A stretch of 64,000 bases of DNA, taken from Paraburkholderia sediminicola (GTDB lineage Bacteria; Pseudomonadota; Gammaproteobacteria; Burkholderiales; Burkholderiaceae). Within the stretch, counting starts at the first letter, position 1. Every line of letters starts with the position of its first letter. Below are positions 52,503-60,715 of this stretch, piece after piece. Location: NCBI RefSeq assembly GCF_902859805.1, contig NZ_CADIKC010000013.1, positions 1 through 64,000 of the forward strand. The letters are read 5' to 3'. The notes beneath the pieces are model-generated. The model searched no databases and was not told the DNA's origin. It saw only the letters and a program-made list of their open reading frames with translations. A program made the translations under genes and the position numbers.

Positions 52503-53224
52503 TGCGCGGCCTGCAGCCCCGTTTGGATCCGGTGGGCCTGGACACGCGTGCTTCCACGCATGGCGTGCGCTTCGCACAGACGTGGCTCGGTGGCTTCAAC
52601 CTGCTGCCGTACAGGCAACGCAACGCGCGACTCGCGCGTCGGCGGCGTCTGCTCGAATGGCTTGCCGCCGCGCTCGCCGGTTTTGCGGCCGTGTTCGCGT
52701 TAGTCGGATGGCAGGCATTCGAAAAGGCAAGGCTGGATGCGCGGCGCGCGTCGATCGAACAATCGCTTGTGCAACTGGCCATGCCGCTCGCGGAGCACGC
52801 CAGATTGCTGCGCGTGCAGGACGAACAACGCAAAGGGGTGGCGCGCGCGATGACCCTGTCCGAGCCGCTTACGCATTTGCGTGACCTGCTGGATGCATTG
52901 AGTTTTGAACCCGGTGATGGTGTGGTGTTGCAGCAGATGCGGCAGCGCGAGCATGAGACGGAGTTACTCGCGACATCGCGCGGACATATCGCATCGGCCG
53001 AGTGGCTCAAACGCTTGAGCGCGATCCGCGGCGTGAAGGACGCCGAGGTGAGCGATCTGCACCGCTCGGCGCCACGCAACAGTCCGGTGGCGGCTAGCGT
53101 GAGCGGCCCGATCGAGTTCGGAGCGCATCTGCGCTGGGGGGACCCGCCGAAGAAAACGGCCCATACGTCGGGCCTTGCCGCGCAACCCCACATGAAATCT
53201 GAACAATCAGGAGATACGAAATGA
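52499..53224 (+). CDS. pilN: Type IV pilus inner-membrane protein PilN
   Basis: A 241-residue bitopic protein. FNLLPYRQ (33-40) is the PilM-binding motif, here preceded by about 32 extra residues; one membrane helix lies at about 52-72 and a periplasmic region follows. It overlaps pilM and pilO by four bases each, indicating coupled translation. Confidence 0.85.
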   Translation: MMRGLQPRLDPVGLDTRASTHGVRFAQTWLGGFNLLPYRQRNARLARRRRLLEWLAAALAGFAAVFALVGWQAFEKARLDARRASIEQSLVQLAMPLAEHARLLRVQDEQRKGVARAMTLSEPLTHLRDLLDALSFEPGDGVVLQQMRQREHETELLATSRGHIASAEWLKRLSAIRGVKDAEVSDLHRSAPRNSPVAASVSGPIEFGAHLRWGDPPKKTAHTSGLAAQPHMKSEQSGDTK

Positions 53225-54144
53225 GTACGACTTTTGTCGGGTTCGGCGGCGCGGCAAGCGCGCGGCCCGCTTTTTCCCAGTGGATGAAACACGTTCGCGT
53301 GCCGCTCGCTGCCTGGAGTCGCCGGCGCCGTTGGGCGGTCGCGTTGCTGATCGCTGCGGTGGTGTTCGGACTTGGCGCGAATGGCTGGCTTGTGGCCGAT
53401 CTCGGCGGGGTCGAGGCGAGCCGTACGGCATTGGAGGTGGCCGCGCGCCATCTCGCGGATGCGCACCGTGCGCTGGCGCGATTGCCTGCACTGCGTAGGG
53501 ACGTTGCTGCCGTGTCGGGCGCACAGTTGCCTGCGTCATGGACCTCCGCGGACGACGTGCAGATCGTATCCGAACTCGCGGCGCAGAATAGCGTCTCGTT
53601 ACTCTCGGTGGAACCGGGCGCCGCCAGCGGCTCAGGTGCCGAAAGCATGCGTCCTGTACAGCTCACCGCGCACACTGATTTCGTTCATCTGATGGCATTT
53701 CTGCGCGGTCTGCTGGATCTGCCGGTGCTGATCGTGCCCGTCGACGTGACGGTCAAGCGCGATGCCGATTCGTTAGCGGTAAAGGCCACGCTGCACATAT
53801 TCAGCGCGCTGAAGCCGATGCCTTCAACGGCGACTGCGGACGTGTTTGCCGATGAAAGCCTCGATTCGGATGACGAAGAAAATATCGTGTTCTTCGACCC
53901 GTTCTCGCTTCCGCAGATGCTTGCGTCCGGTGAGCCGCTGCCTGATGCTTCGCAGCTACGCCTCGTCGGCTTGCTGCACGATCGCACACGCGGACTCGCC
54001 CTGCTCGATACGCCCGATGGCTCGACCACGGTCGTGTCCGGGCAGCAACTCGGTGCCGAGCGCGTCACGCGGCTCGACGCGTTTGGTATCACGCTGGCCA
54101 ATGGCGGCGCGACACGCACGCTGGCACTGACGGAGACGTCCTGA
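53221..54144 (+). CDS. pilO: PilO-PilP fusion protein
   Basis: A 307-residue protein. Residues 39-59 form one membrane helix after RRRR, and 60-200 resemble the PilO periplasmic part with a coiled-coil-like start. Residues 222-307 look like the PilP beta domain: DPFSLP, LRLVGLLHDRTRGLALLDTPDGSTTVVSGQQLGAERV and a final TLALTE. An acidic linker (207-222, DVFADESLDSDDEENI) joins them. There is no separate pilP gene with a lipobox between pilO and pilQ. It overlaps both neighbours. The fusion is my reading and needs a profile search. Confidence 0.75.
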   Translation: MSTTFVGFGGAASARPAFSQWMKHVRVPLAAWSRRRRWAVALLIAAVVFGLGANGWLVADLGGVEASRTALEVAARHLADAHRALARLPALRRDVAAVSGAQLPASWTSADDVQIVSELAAQNSVSLLSVEPGAASGSGAESMRPVQLTAHTDFVHLMAFLRGLLDLPVLIVPVDVTVKRDADSLAVKATLHIFSALKPMPSTATADVFADESLDSDDEENIVFFDPFSLPQMLASGEPLPDASQLRLVGLLHDRTRGLALLDTPDGSTTVVSGQQLGAERVTRLDAFGITLANGGATRTLALTETS

Positions 54145-55973
54145 TGAGGCTGATGAAGCCGTTCGGTCTCGCGCAGTCGCGTGTTGGCGCTCGCGTGTGG
54201 TTTGGTTCTGGCATGTGTCGCGGCTTGTCTGGAAAGTCGGGTGGGAATTCAGTTCGCAACGTGGTTCGCGCCTCGGATCACAATCCGCTTCGCTGCCTAC
54301 TTTGCAACCCGATTTGCAGCCTGATTCGCAACCCGATTCGCAGCCTGGTCGCAGGCATGACGATAAGCGTCGGCATCGCGCACGCTTCGACCCCACCGCT
54401 GCCGCCGCTGCCCGCATACATGCAGCTCGACGACGCCAGTGCGCCGCCCGATGCTCGATACGACATACCGCCCGACATACCGCCGCTACCGCGCGGTATC
54501 GCTGCCGAAGTACCCAACCCGTTCCGCGACAATTCCGCGGGCGACTTCGGCGTATCGCGAGCGGCGGCAACCGCTGACATCGGACGCGCTGACGACCTGG
54601 CCGACGACGCAGACGGTTCGAGGCCGCTACGGAGGCAATCTGCTGCGTCGGCGAGCAATGACGCCACTGGAACCTCGGGGCTCGAAGGGCCCCCGGTGCC
54701 GCTGCCTCCACTTGCACGCCTGAGCAGCGCACCGAAAACGCCCGACGACGCCAAACTCGCCGCCGACGACAAACCGATCTCGCTTAACTTCCAGCGCGCG
54801 GAACTCGGCGCGGTGCTCAACGCGTTCGCCCAGTTCACCGGCCTGAACATCGTCGCAAGCGAGAAAGTGCGCGGCGCCGTCTCACTACGACTCGACAAGG
54901 TTCCGTGGCGCACCGCGTTCGATACCTTGCTCGACGTCAACGGGCTCGCAATGGAGCGCCACGGCAACGTGATCTGGGTCGCGCCGATCGCGGAGCTGGC
55001 CGCGCGTGAACGGCAGCGTTTCGAAGCGCACGCGAGAGCCGCCGACCTTGAGCCGCTCGCGAGCCGCACGTTCGAGCTGCACTACGCGCGGGCCGAAGAC
55101 GTGCGGCGCCTGCTGACCGGCGCCGCCAACCAGCGCGTGCTGTCCAAACGCGGAGCCGCGACGGCCGATCCGCGCACCAATTTGCTGTTCGTCACCGATC
55201 TCGAAGGACGCCTCGCGCAAATCACGGCGTTGCTTGCTTCTGTCGACCGGCCGACCCGTCAGGTGTTGATCGAAGCACGAATCGTTGAGGGCGAGCACGG
55301 TTTTTCGCGCAATCTCGGCGTGCGGCTTTCCATGGCGGCCGCCAACGCCGACGGCACCGCCCGAGGCCTGACGGGCGGCGCGGACGGCACCGTGTACGAT
55401 CTGTCGGCGCGGCCGATTTCCGGTTTCGACGCCGCCACCGCCGGGCTGACCTTGTTCGCAGCCGGCGCCACGCGGCTCCTGAATATCGAGCTGAGCGCGC
55501 TGGAGGCCGAAGGGCGCGGTGAGATCGTCTCAAGCCCCCGGGTCGTGACGGCGGACCGGATGAAAGCGGTCGTGGAGCAGGGCACCGAGCTGCCCTATCA
55601 GGCGAAAGTGGGGCAGGGCGTGTCCGGCGTGCAGTTTCGGCGCGCCACGCTCAAACTGGAGGTCGAGCCGCAAATCATGCCGGACGGCAGAGTGGTGCTG
55701 GACCTCGACGTCGCCAAGGACAGCGTCGGCGAGCAGACCGACGCCGGGCCCGCGATCAACACCAAACACGTGCAAACGCGCGTCGAAGTCGAAGATGGTG
55801 GTACGGTGTCGATCGGCGGAATTTACGCGACCGACGACCGGGACGATGTGACGCGAGTGCCGGTCCTGGGCAAAATACCGGTTTTAGGCGCGCTTTTCCG
55901 CCATCGGGCCCATCGGGACCAGCGCAGTGAGCTGGCAGTTTTCATCACGCCGCGCGTCGTTCAGACAAATTAG
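54144..55973 (+). CDS. pilQ: Type IV pilus secretin PilQ
   Basis: A 609-residue outer-membrane secretin. An STN-type domain (about 210-285, LNFQRAELGAVLNAFAQFTGLNIV), an N-domain (about 305-385) and the secretin core (about 440-605) ending VPVLGKIPVLGALFRHR..LAVFITPRVV are clear. It lacks the N-terminal AMIN domains of longer PilQ proteins. The first 70 residues are unusual: an in-frame triplicated eight-residue unit precedes the likely signal sequence, so translation may really begin later, for example ATG 54358. It may serve pilus assembly or DNA uptake. Confidence 0.9.
   Translation: MRLMKPFGLAQSRVGARVWFGSGMCRGLSGKSGGNSVRNVVRASDHNPLRCLLCNPICSLIRNPIRSLVAGMTISVGIAHASTPPLPPLPAYMQLDDASAPPDARYDIPPDIPPLPRGIAAEVPNPFRDNSAGDFGVSRAAATADIGRADDLADDADGSRPLRRQSAASASNDATGTSGLEGPPVPLPPLARLSSAPKTPDDAKLAADDKPISLNFQRAELGAVLNAFAQFTGLNIVASEKVRGAVSLRLDKVPWRTAFDTLLDVNGLAMERHGNVIWVAPIAELAARERQRFEAHARAADLEPLASRTFELHYARAEDVRRLLTGAANQRVLSKRGAATADPRTNLLFVTDLEGRLAQITALLASVDRPTRQVLIEARIVEGEHGFSRNLGVRLSMAAANADGTARGLTGGADGTVYDLSARPISGFDAATAGLTLFAAGATRLLNIELSALEAEGRGEIVSSPRVVTADRMKAVVEQGTELPYQAKVGQGVSGVQFRRATLKLEVEPQIMPDGRVVLDLDVAKDSVGEQTDAGPAINTKHVQTRVEVEDGGTVSIGGIYATDDRDDVTRVPVLGKIPVLGALFRHRAHRDQRSELAVFITPRVVQTN
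54281..54351 (+). repeat. Imperfect 24-bp tandem repeat in the pilQ 5' region
   Basis: Three head-to-tail units (54281-54304, 54305-54328, 54329-54351), each close to CAACCCGATTCGCAGCCTGxTTCG. They encode NPLRCLLC, NPICSLIR and NPIRSLVA in frame with PilQ, just before the signal-peptide-like segment. Confidence 0.75.
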
Positions 55974-56080
55974 GGGCACGCTGCCGCCGCTCTCCAGCGG
56001 CGGCCTGCAGGCTCGACAAGGCAGCCGCTTTGCCAGTAAGCTGCGGCACGAACCATACCGGATTAGCCAGAGGAACACCG

Positions 56081-56632
56081 TTGCAAGCGCGGGACGCACA
56101 CGCCAATGTATTTTTTGTAGGGCTCATGGGGGCAGGCAAAACCACCGTGGGCCGGGCCATTGCGCGCCGTCTCGATCGCCCGTTCTTCGATTCCGACCAT
56201 GAAATCGAGGCGCGTACGGGCGCGCGCATCCCGGTGATCTTCGAGCTGGAAGGCGAAGCGGGCTTTCGCGATCGCGAAGCGCACGTGATTTCCGACCTGA
56301 CCGGGCGCGACAATATCGTGCTCGCCACAGGCGGGGGCGCGGTGCTACGGCCGGAAAACCGCGAAGCGCTGCAAAATCGGGGCGTGGTGATCTATTTGCG
56401 CGCCAATCCGCACGATCTGTGGCTGCGCACCCGGCGCGACAAGAATCGCCCGCTGTTGCAGACTGAAGATCCCAAAGCGCGCCTCGAGGCGCTATACGAA
56501 GTACGCGATCCGCTATACCGGGAATGCGCGCACTTCGTGATCGAAACTGGCCGGCCTTCGGTCAACGGACTCGTCAACATGGTTCTGATGCAGCTCGAGA
56601 TGGCCGGCGTCGCCAAACATCCTGCGTCATAA
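56081..56632 (+). CDS. aroK: Shikimate kinase
   Basis: A 183-residue P-loop kinase of aromatic amino acid synthesis. Walker A GLMGAGKT is at 14-21, the shikimate-binding DSD at 37-39, then ATGGGAV and the lid RDKNRPLL. The start is TTG at 56081, supported by AGAGGA five bases upstream and the family N terminus (QARDAHANVFFVG). It follows pilQ by 107 bases and precedes aroB, the conserved pilQ-aroK-aroB order of proteobacteria. Confidence 0.93.
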   Translation: MQARDAHANVFFVGLMGAGKTTVGRAIARRLDRPFFDSDHEIEARTGARIPVIFELEGEAGFRDREAHVISDLTGRDNIVLATGGGAVLRPENREALQNRGVVIYLRANPHDLWLRTRRDKNRPLLQTEDPKARLEALYEVRDPLYRECAHFVIETGRPSVNGLVNMVLMQLEMAGVAKHPAS

Positions 56633-56640
56633 TGGACCGT

Positions 56641-57717
56641 ATGATTACCGTCAATGTCGAACTGGGCGAGCGCGCCTACCCCATCCATATCGGTGCCGAT
56701 CTGATCGGCCAGACCGCATTGTTCGCGCCGCATATCGCCGGCAGTTCGGTCACCATCGTCACGAACACCACGGTCGACCCGCTGTACGGCGATAAGCTGC
56801 GTGCCGCGTTGGCGCCGCTCGGCAAGCAGGTCTCCACGGTCGTTTTGCCCGACGGCGAAGCGTACAAGAACCTCGAAACCCTCAACCTGATTTTCGACGC
56901 GCTGCTGGGCTCGCGCGCCGACCGCAAGACCACGCTGATTGCCTTGGGTGGTGGCGTGATTGGCGACATGACGGGGTTTGCCGCGGCCTGCTACATGCGC
57001 GGCGTGCCGTTCATCCAGGTGCCGACTACCTTGCTGTCGCAGGTGGATTCGTCGGTGGGCGGCAAGACGGGTATCAACCACCCGCTCGGCAAGAACATGA
57101 TTGGCGCGTTCTACCAGCCGCAGGCCGTGATCGCCGACATCGGCGCGCTGCGCACGCTGCCGGCGCGCGAACTGGCAGCAGGCGTCGCTGAAGTGATCAA
57201 GACCGGCGCGATTGCCGACGCCGGTTTCTTCAGCTGGATCGAAGCGAACGTCGAGGCGCTCAATCGCTGTGAGCCCGCAGCGCTGGCCGAGGCGGTCAAG
57301 CGCTCGTGCGAGATCAAGGCGTCGGTCGTAGCGCAGGACGAGCGTGAAGGCGGACTGCGCGCGATCCTTAATTTCGGCCACACCTTCGGCCACGCAATCG
57401 AAGCCGGGCTCGGCTACGGCGAATGGCTGCATGGCGAAGCGGTCGGCTGCGGGATGGTGATGGCGGCGGACCTGTCCGTGCGCATGGGCTATCTCGACGA
57501 AGCGGCGCGCAAGCGTCTGGTCAACGTGATCGTTGCCGCACATCTGCCCACCCGTGCGCCTGCGCTCGGCGAGTCGCGTTATGTCGACCTCATGCGGGTC
57601 GACAAGAAGGCTGAAGCCGGCGCGATCAAATTCATTCTGCTGAAGCGTTTCGGTGAGACGCTGATCACCCAGGCGCCTGACGCCGAGGTGCACGCCACGC
57701 TGGCCGCCGCCGTCTAG
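56641..57717 (+). CDS. aroB: 3-dehydroquinate synthase
   Basis: A 358-residue NAD-dependent enzyme making the shikimate-pathway ring. NAD-binding LPDGEAYKN and GGGVIGDMTGFAAACYMRG, catalytic PTTLLSQVDSSVGGKTGIN and metal-binding NFGHTFGHAIE are all present. ATG 56641 gives the usual MITVNVELGERAYPIHIG; ATG 56632, which overlaps the aroK stop, would add three residues and is also possible. Confidence 0.96.
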   Translation: MITVNVELGERAYPIHIGADLIGQTALFAPHIAGSSVTIVTNTTVDPLYGDKLRAALAPLGKQVSTVVLPDGEAYKNLETLNLIFDALLGSRADRKTTLIALGGGVIGDMTGFAAACYMRGVPFIQVPTTLLSQVDSSVGGKTGINHPLGKNMIGAFYQPQAVIADIGALRTLPARELAAGVAEVIKTGAIADAGFFSWIEANVEALNRCEPAALAEAVKRSCEIKASVVAQDEREGGLRAILNFGHTFGHAIEAGLGYGEWLHGEAVGCGMVMAADLSVRMGYLDEAARKRLVNVIVAAHLPTRAPALGESRYVDLMRVDKKAEAGAIKFILLKRFGETLITQAPDAEVHATLAAAV

Positions 57718-57796
57718 ACCGACACTCGGCAGAGGCTTTGCAGCAAGGCAGCACGTACGAGCGTCACGAGGCGCCGCCCATGTTTCGGAGAATCCG

Positions 57797-58999
57797 GTGA
57801 CTGACAGGCGCAGCGACGATGTAAAGCATGACCCGGCAGGTGCGCCAGTGAGCGGCGTGCCGTCGCAGGAAGCACTCGAAGCGCATCTCGCGCCGTATGC
57901 GGCGCGGTCTGCTCAATCGCGCGGCCGCCGCTATCCCGAAGCCGCGCCCAGCGCACGCACTGAATTCCAACGCGATCGCGACCGCATTGTCCATTCGACG
58001 GCGTTTCGCCGGCTCGAATACAAAACGCAGGTATTCGTGAATCACGAAGGCGATCTGTTTCGCACGCGACTCACCCATAGCCTGGAAGTCGCGCAGATCG
58101 CCCGCTCGGTGGCTCGCAACCTGCGTGTCAACGAAGACCTCGTTGAAGCCATTTCACTTGCGCACGATCTCGGGCATACGCCGTTCGGCCACGCGGGTCA
58201 GGACGCGCTGAACGAATGTATGCGCGAGCATGGCGGCTTCGAGCACAATCTGCAAAGCCTCGCGGTGGTCGACGATCTGGAGGAGCACTACGGCGCGTTC
58301 AACGGCCTGAATCTCTGCTTCGAAACGCGGGAGGGCATTCTCAAGCACTGTTCGCGTGAGAATGCGCGGCGCCTCGGCGCGCTCGGCGAGCGTTTTCTGG
58401 AGGGGCGGCAGCCTTCCATCGAAGCGCAGATCGCCAATGTCGCTGATGAGATCGCGTACAACAACCATGACGTCGACGACGGCTTGCGCTCCGGTCTGCT
58501 CACGGTGGAGCAGCTTGCCGAAGTGGAGCTATGGCAAACGCACTACGTGGCGGCGCGCGGCGACTTTCCGCAGATAGAAGGGCGCCGGCTGATTCACGAG
58601 ACGGTGCGCCGCATCATCAATACGTTGATCGTCGACCTGATCGATACGACTTCGCTCAATCTCGCAAAGCACGCGCCGGCTTCGCTGGACGCTGTGCGCG
58701 CCGCACCGCCGCTGGTCGCGCATAGCGAAGCAATCGCCGCGCAGGCGGCGGCGCTCAAGCGGTTTCTGTTCAAAAACCTGTACCGGCACTATCGCGTGAT
58801 GCGCATGGCCAATAAGGCGCGCCGCGTGGTGGCCGGTCTGTTCGATGCGTTCACCGAAGATTCGCGGCTGTTGCCACCCGGTTATCAATCGACTGACGCG
58901 TCGCAGCAACCACGCCTGATCGCCCATTACATTGCGGGCATGACCGATCGATACGCGGTGAAGGAGTATCAGCGGCTGTTCGTGATCGACGACAACTGA
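57797..58999 (+). CDS. dgt: Deoxyguanosinetriphosphate triphosphohydrolase-like protein
   Basis: A 400-residue HD-domain dNTP triphosphohydrolase of the Dgt type that helps control nucleotide pools. Metal and substrate residues: His94 (RLTHSLEV), His123-Asp124 and His127/His132 in HDLGHTPFGH, and NNHDVDDGLR further on. GTG start with GGAG at 57785-57790. It follows aroB by 79 bases, again a conserved neighbour order. Confidence 0.92.
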   Translation: MTDRRSDDVKHDPAGAPVSGVPSQEALEAHLAPYAARSAQSRGRRYPEAAPSARTEFQRDRDRIVHSTAFRRLEYKTQVFVNHEGDLFRTRLTHSLEVAQIARSVARNLRVNEDLVEAISLAHDLGHTPFGHAGQDALNECMREHGGFEHNLQSLAVVDDLEEHYGAFNGLNLCFETREGILKHCSRENARRLGALGERFLEGRQPSIEAQIANVADEIAYNNHDVDDGLRSGLLTVEQLAEVELWQTHYVAARGDFPQIEGRRLIHETVRRIINTLIVDLIDTTSLNLAKHAPASLDAVRAAPPLVAHSEAIAAQAAALKRFLFKNLYRHYRVMRMANKARRVVAGLFDAFTEDSRLLPPGYQSTDASQQPRLIAHYIAGMTDRYAVKEYQRLFVIDDN

Positions 59000-59027
59000 G
59001 CGGGTCTGCGCCGGCGGGCGTCGGCGC

Positions 59028-59051
59028 AAAAAGGCCGCCGCGATGGCGGCC
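59028..59051 (-). terminator. Terminator of the DUF883 gene
   Basis: On the minus strand GGCCGCC/GGCGGCC (59033-59039, 59045-59051) with a 5-base loop is followed by TTTTT (plus-strand A at 59028-59032). Confidence 0.8.
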
Positions 59052-59079
59052 CGTCGCGCCGCTCGTTACAACAACCCGC

Positions 59080-59460
59080 CTAGCGCAGCCGCGACGCGAA
59101 CAGCGCACCCGCGATCAGCGCAACGCCGCCGACGATCGCAATCGTCTGCCAGGGGTTTTCGTGCACGTAGTCGTCGGCGTCGGCGATCGCCACTTCAGCG
59201 CGCTCGCGCATGGCTTCGCGGGTGTCGTTCAGGCGCTCGCGAGCGGTGTCGAGCTGCTTGCGCAGTTTGCTGCGCAGCGCCACTGCATCCGCCTGAGTGC
59301 CGTCCGCCAGAGTGGATTCGAGTTCTGACATCAGCGTGCGCAGTTCACCTGCGATATCTTCGGCCGCGTGGCGGCTATGGCGAGCGATACGCCGCGCACG
59401 GCGGCTGGTGGTGGTCCAGGATTCGCCGAGGGCGTCTCGCGTGTTCGGAAGTGTTGTCAT
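59080..59460 (-). CDS. DUF883/ElaB-YqjD family membrane-anchored protein
   Basis: A 126-residue protein: a long amphipathic helical region rich in Arg, Glu and Ala (about 25-90) and one C-terminal membrane helix (NPWQTIAIVGGVALIAGALFASR). This is the layout of ElaB/YqjD/YgaM, tail-anchored proteins that in E. coli associate with ribosomes in stationary phase. Start 59460 follows GGAGCGACC; an upstream ATG at 59532 would add 24 residues. Function here is inference. Confidence 0.85.
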   Translation of the reverse strand: MTTLPNTRDALGESWTTTSRRARRIARHSRHAAEDIAGELRTLMSELESTLADGTQADAVALRSKLRKQLDTARERLNDTREAMRERAEVAIADADDYVHENPWQTIAIVGGVALIAGALFASRLR

Positions 59461-59714
59461 GGTCGCTCCGTCGATGAGGATGAAAAAGGTCCCACGCTGG
59501 CAGAGAGACACACGTCGCCACGCGGGAAACACTTCGAGAGCGCAACTTCGGTGCCAAACCCAAAGTCCCTATGCACCGTGGCGCGGCGCTCCATTCCTCA
59601 GCAGATATTGCACGAGCCGGCCCGCTTGCTGGTCAAATTTACAAACGCGCACTCGCACCTGCCCCGCCGGACGATCGTGGCACACCGCGAACAGCCCTTC
59701 GACGCTCACCCAAT
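59461..59714. other. Intergenic region, no gene seen
   Basis: Between the DUF883 gene and the OmpW terminator I see no supported gene, RNA or repeat. It must hold the DUF883 promoter; no strong -35/-10 pair stands out on the minus strand. Confidence 0.4.
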
Positions 59715-59746
59715 GAAAAACGCCGTCATTGGATCATGACAGCGTT
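59715..59746 (-). terminator. Terminator of the OmpW-family gene
   Basis: On the minus strand AACGCTGTCA pairs with TGACGGCGTT (10 bp, one wobble; plus-strand 59737-59746 and 59719-59728) and is followed by T. Confidence 0.75.
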
Positions 59747-59802
59747 GTCCAAGCCGCGAAAATTCGACTACCCTAACTAAACGGCCCCAATTTCGAAACG
59801 CG

Positions 59803-60528
59803 TTAGAAACGGTAACCGATGTTGACGTAGGTAACGATCGGGTTCAGCTTGATCTTGGTTTGCGATTGCACATTCAGCGTGCCGACCGGCGTGTTTGCGG
59901 CGGTGCTCAGCTTGGCGGTCGTGCTGAGCGGCAGGTACGACACCGAGACGCCCGCGAACCAGTGCTGGTTGAACGCATAGGTGAAACCCGCATTAAACAC
60001 CGGCTCCCACGAACTATCCGTACTGACGCTGGTCGGACCATGCAGTACGTTTGCCTCGAATACGCCATTGGTGATCTTTTCGTCGGTGAACCAGATGCGG
60101 CTTACACCAACGCCAAGATACGGGCGGAACGTGGCGGTCGGGGCGTTGAAGTAGTACTTGAACAGCAGAGTCGGGCTCCACTGTTTCGCCTGACCGAGCT
60201 TGCCGAATTGGGAGAGGCTGCCCGAGCCTTCAAGGTCGAACGAAGGCGGATAGCCGATCACGAATTCGGTGGCGATGTGATCGGTGATGAAGTAGCCAGC
60301 GGTGAAGCCAATAGTGTCGGCTGAACTCAGCGATGCGCCGGTGTTGGCTTCGGTGATATTGGTCGGGCTGCCGCCAATGCTTGTCACTTTCAACGGGTCG
60401 CTACTCGATTGAGGCGCAAGATGGAACCAGCCTGTCGTGACGTAAAAGCTTCCGGCCGATTGCGCGTGCGCTGCCGTTGTCATGCAGGCTAGCGCCGCGA
60501 TCCCCGTTACGGCCTGTTTTAATTTCAT
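59803..60528 (-). CDS. ompW: OmpW family outer-membrane protein
   Basis: A 241-residue protein with a signal peptide (1-22, ending AHA) and a beta-barrel that ends in Phe (VNIGYRF), the outer-membrane insertion signal. Family features include GFTAGYFITDHIATEFVIGYPP and TLLFKYYF...FRPYLGVGVSR. OmpW barrels are small channels for hydrophobic molecules. Start 60528 follows GGAGGAG; a longer start at 60585 would precede the signal peptide by 19 residues. Confidence 0.9.
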   Translation of the reverse strand: MKLKQAVTGIAALACMTTAAHAQSAGSFYVTTGWFHLAPQSSSDPLKVTSIGGSPTNITEANTGASLSSADTIGFTAGYFITDHIATEFVIGYPPSFDLEGSGSLSQFGKLGQAKQWSPTLLFKYYFNAPTATFRPYLGVGVSRIWFTDEKITNGVFEANVLHGPTSVSTDSSWEPVFNAGFTYAFNQHWFAGVSVSYLPLSTTAKLSTAANTPVGTLNVQSQTKIKLNPIVTYVNIGYRF

Positions 60529-60715
60529 ATGTGCTCCTCCAAAAAAGGCCCGCTCATTATGACTACAACGTTTGAAACAAACCATACGCGGCGGTTAGAG
60601 CTTTCTCCCTAGGCTCCGCGCGGTTTCTGGCTTAGCCGCGCTGCGCCGAACCCCGGGCGCACGCGGTTCTTCGGACCTTCGGGTATGTACCAACGCGACT
60701 ATTGGATACTCCAGC

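Noticed and set aside
60529..60715. REP sequences or insertion-sequence ends flanking the transposase-like gene
   Set aside because: No repeated palindromes, target duplications or left/right end hairpins were seen on either side; the downstream hairpin is a normal terminator.
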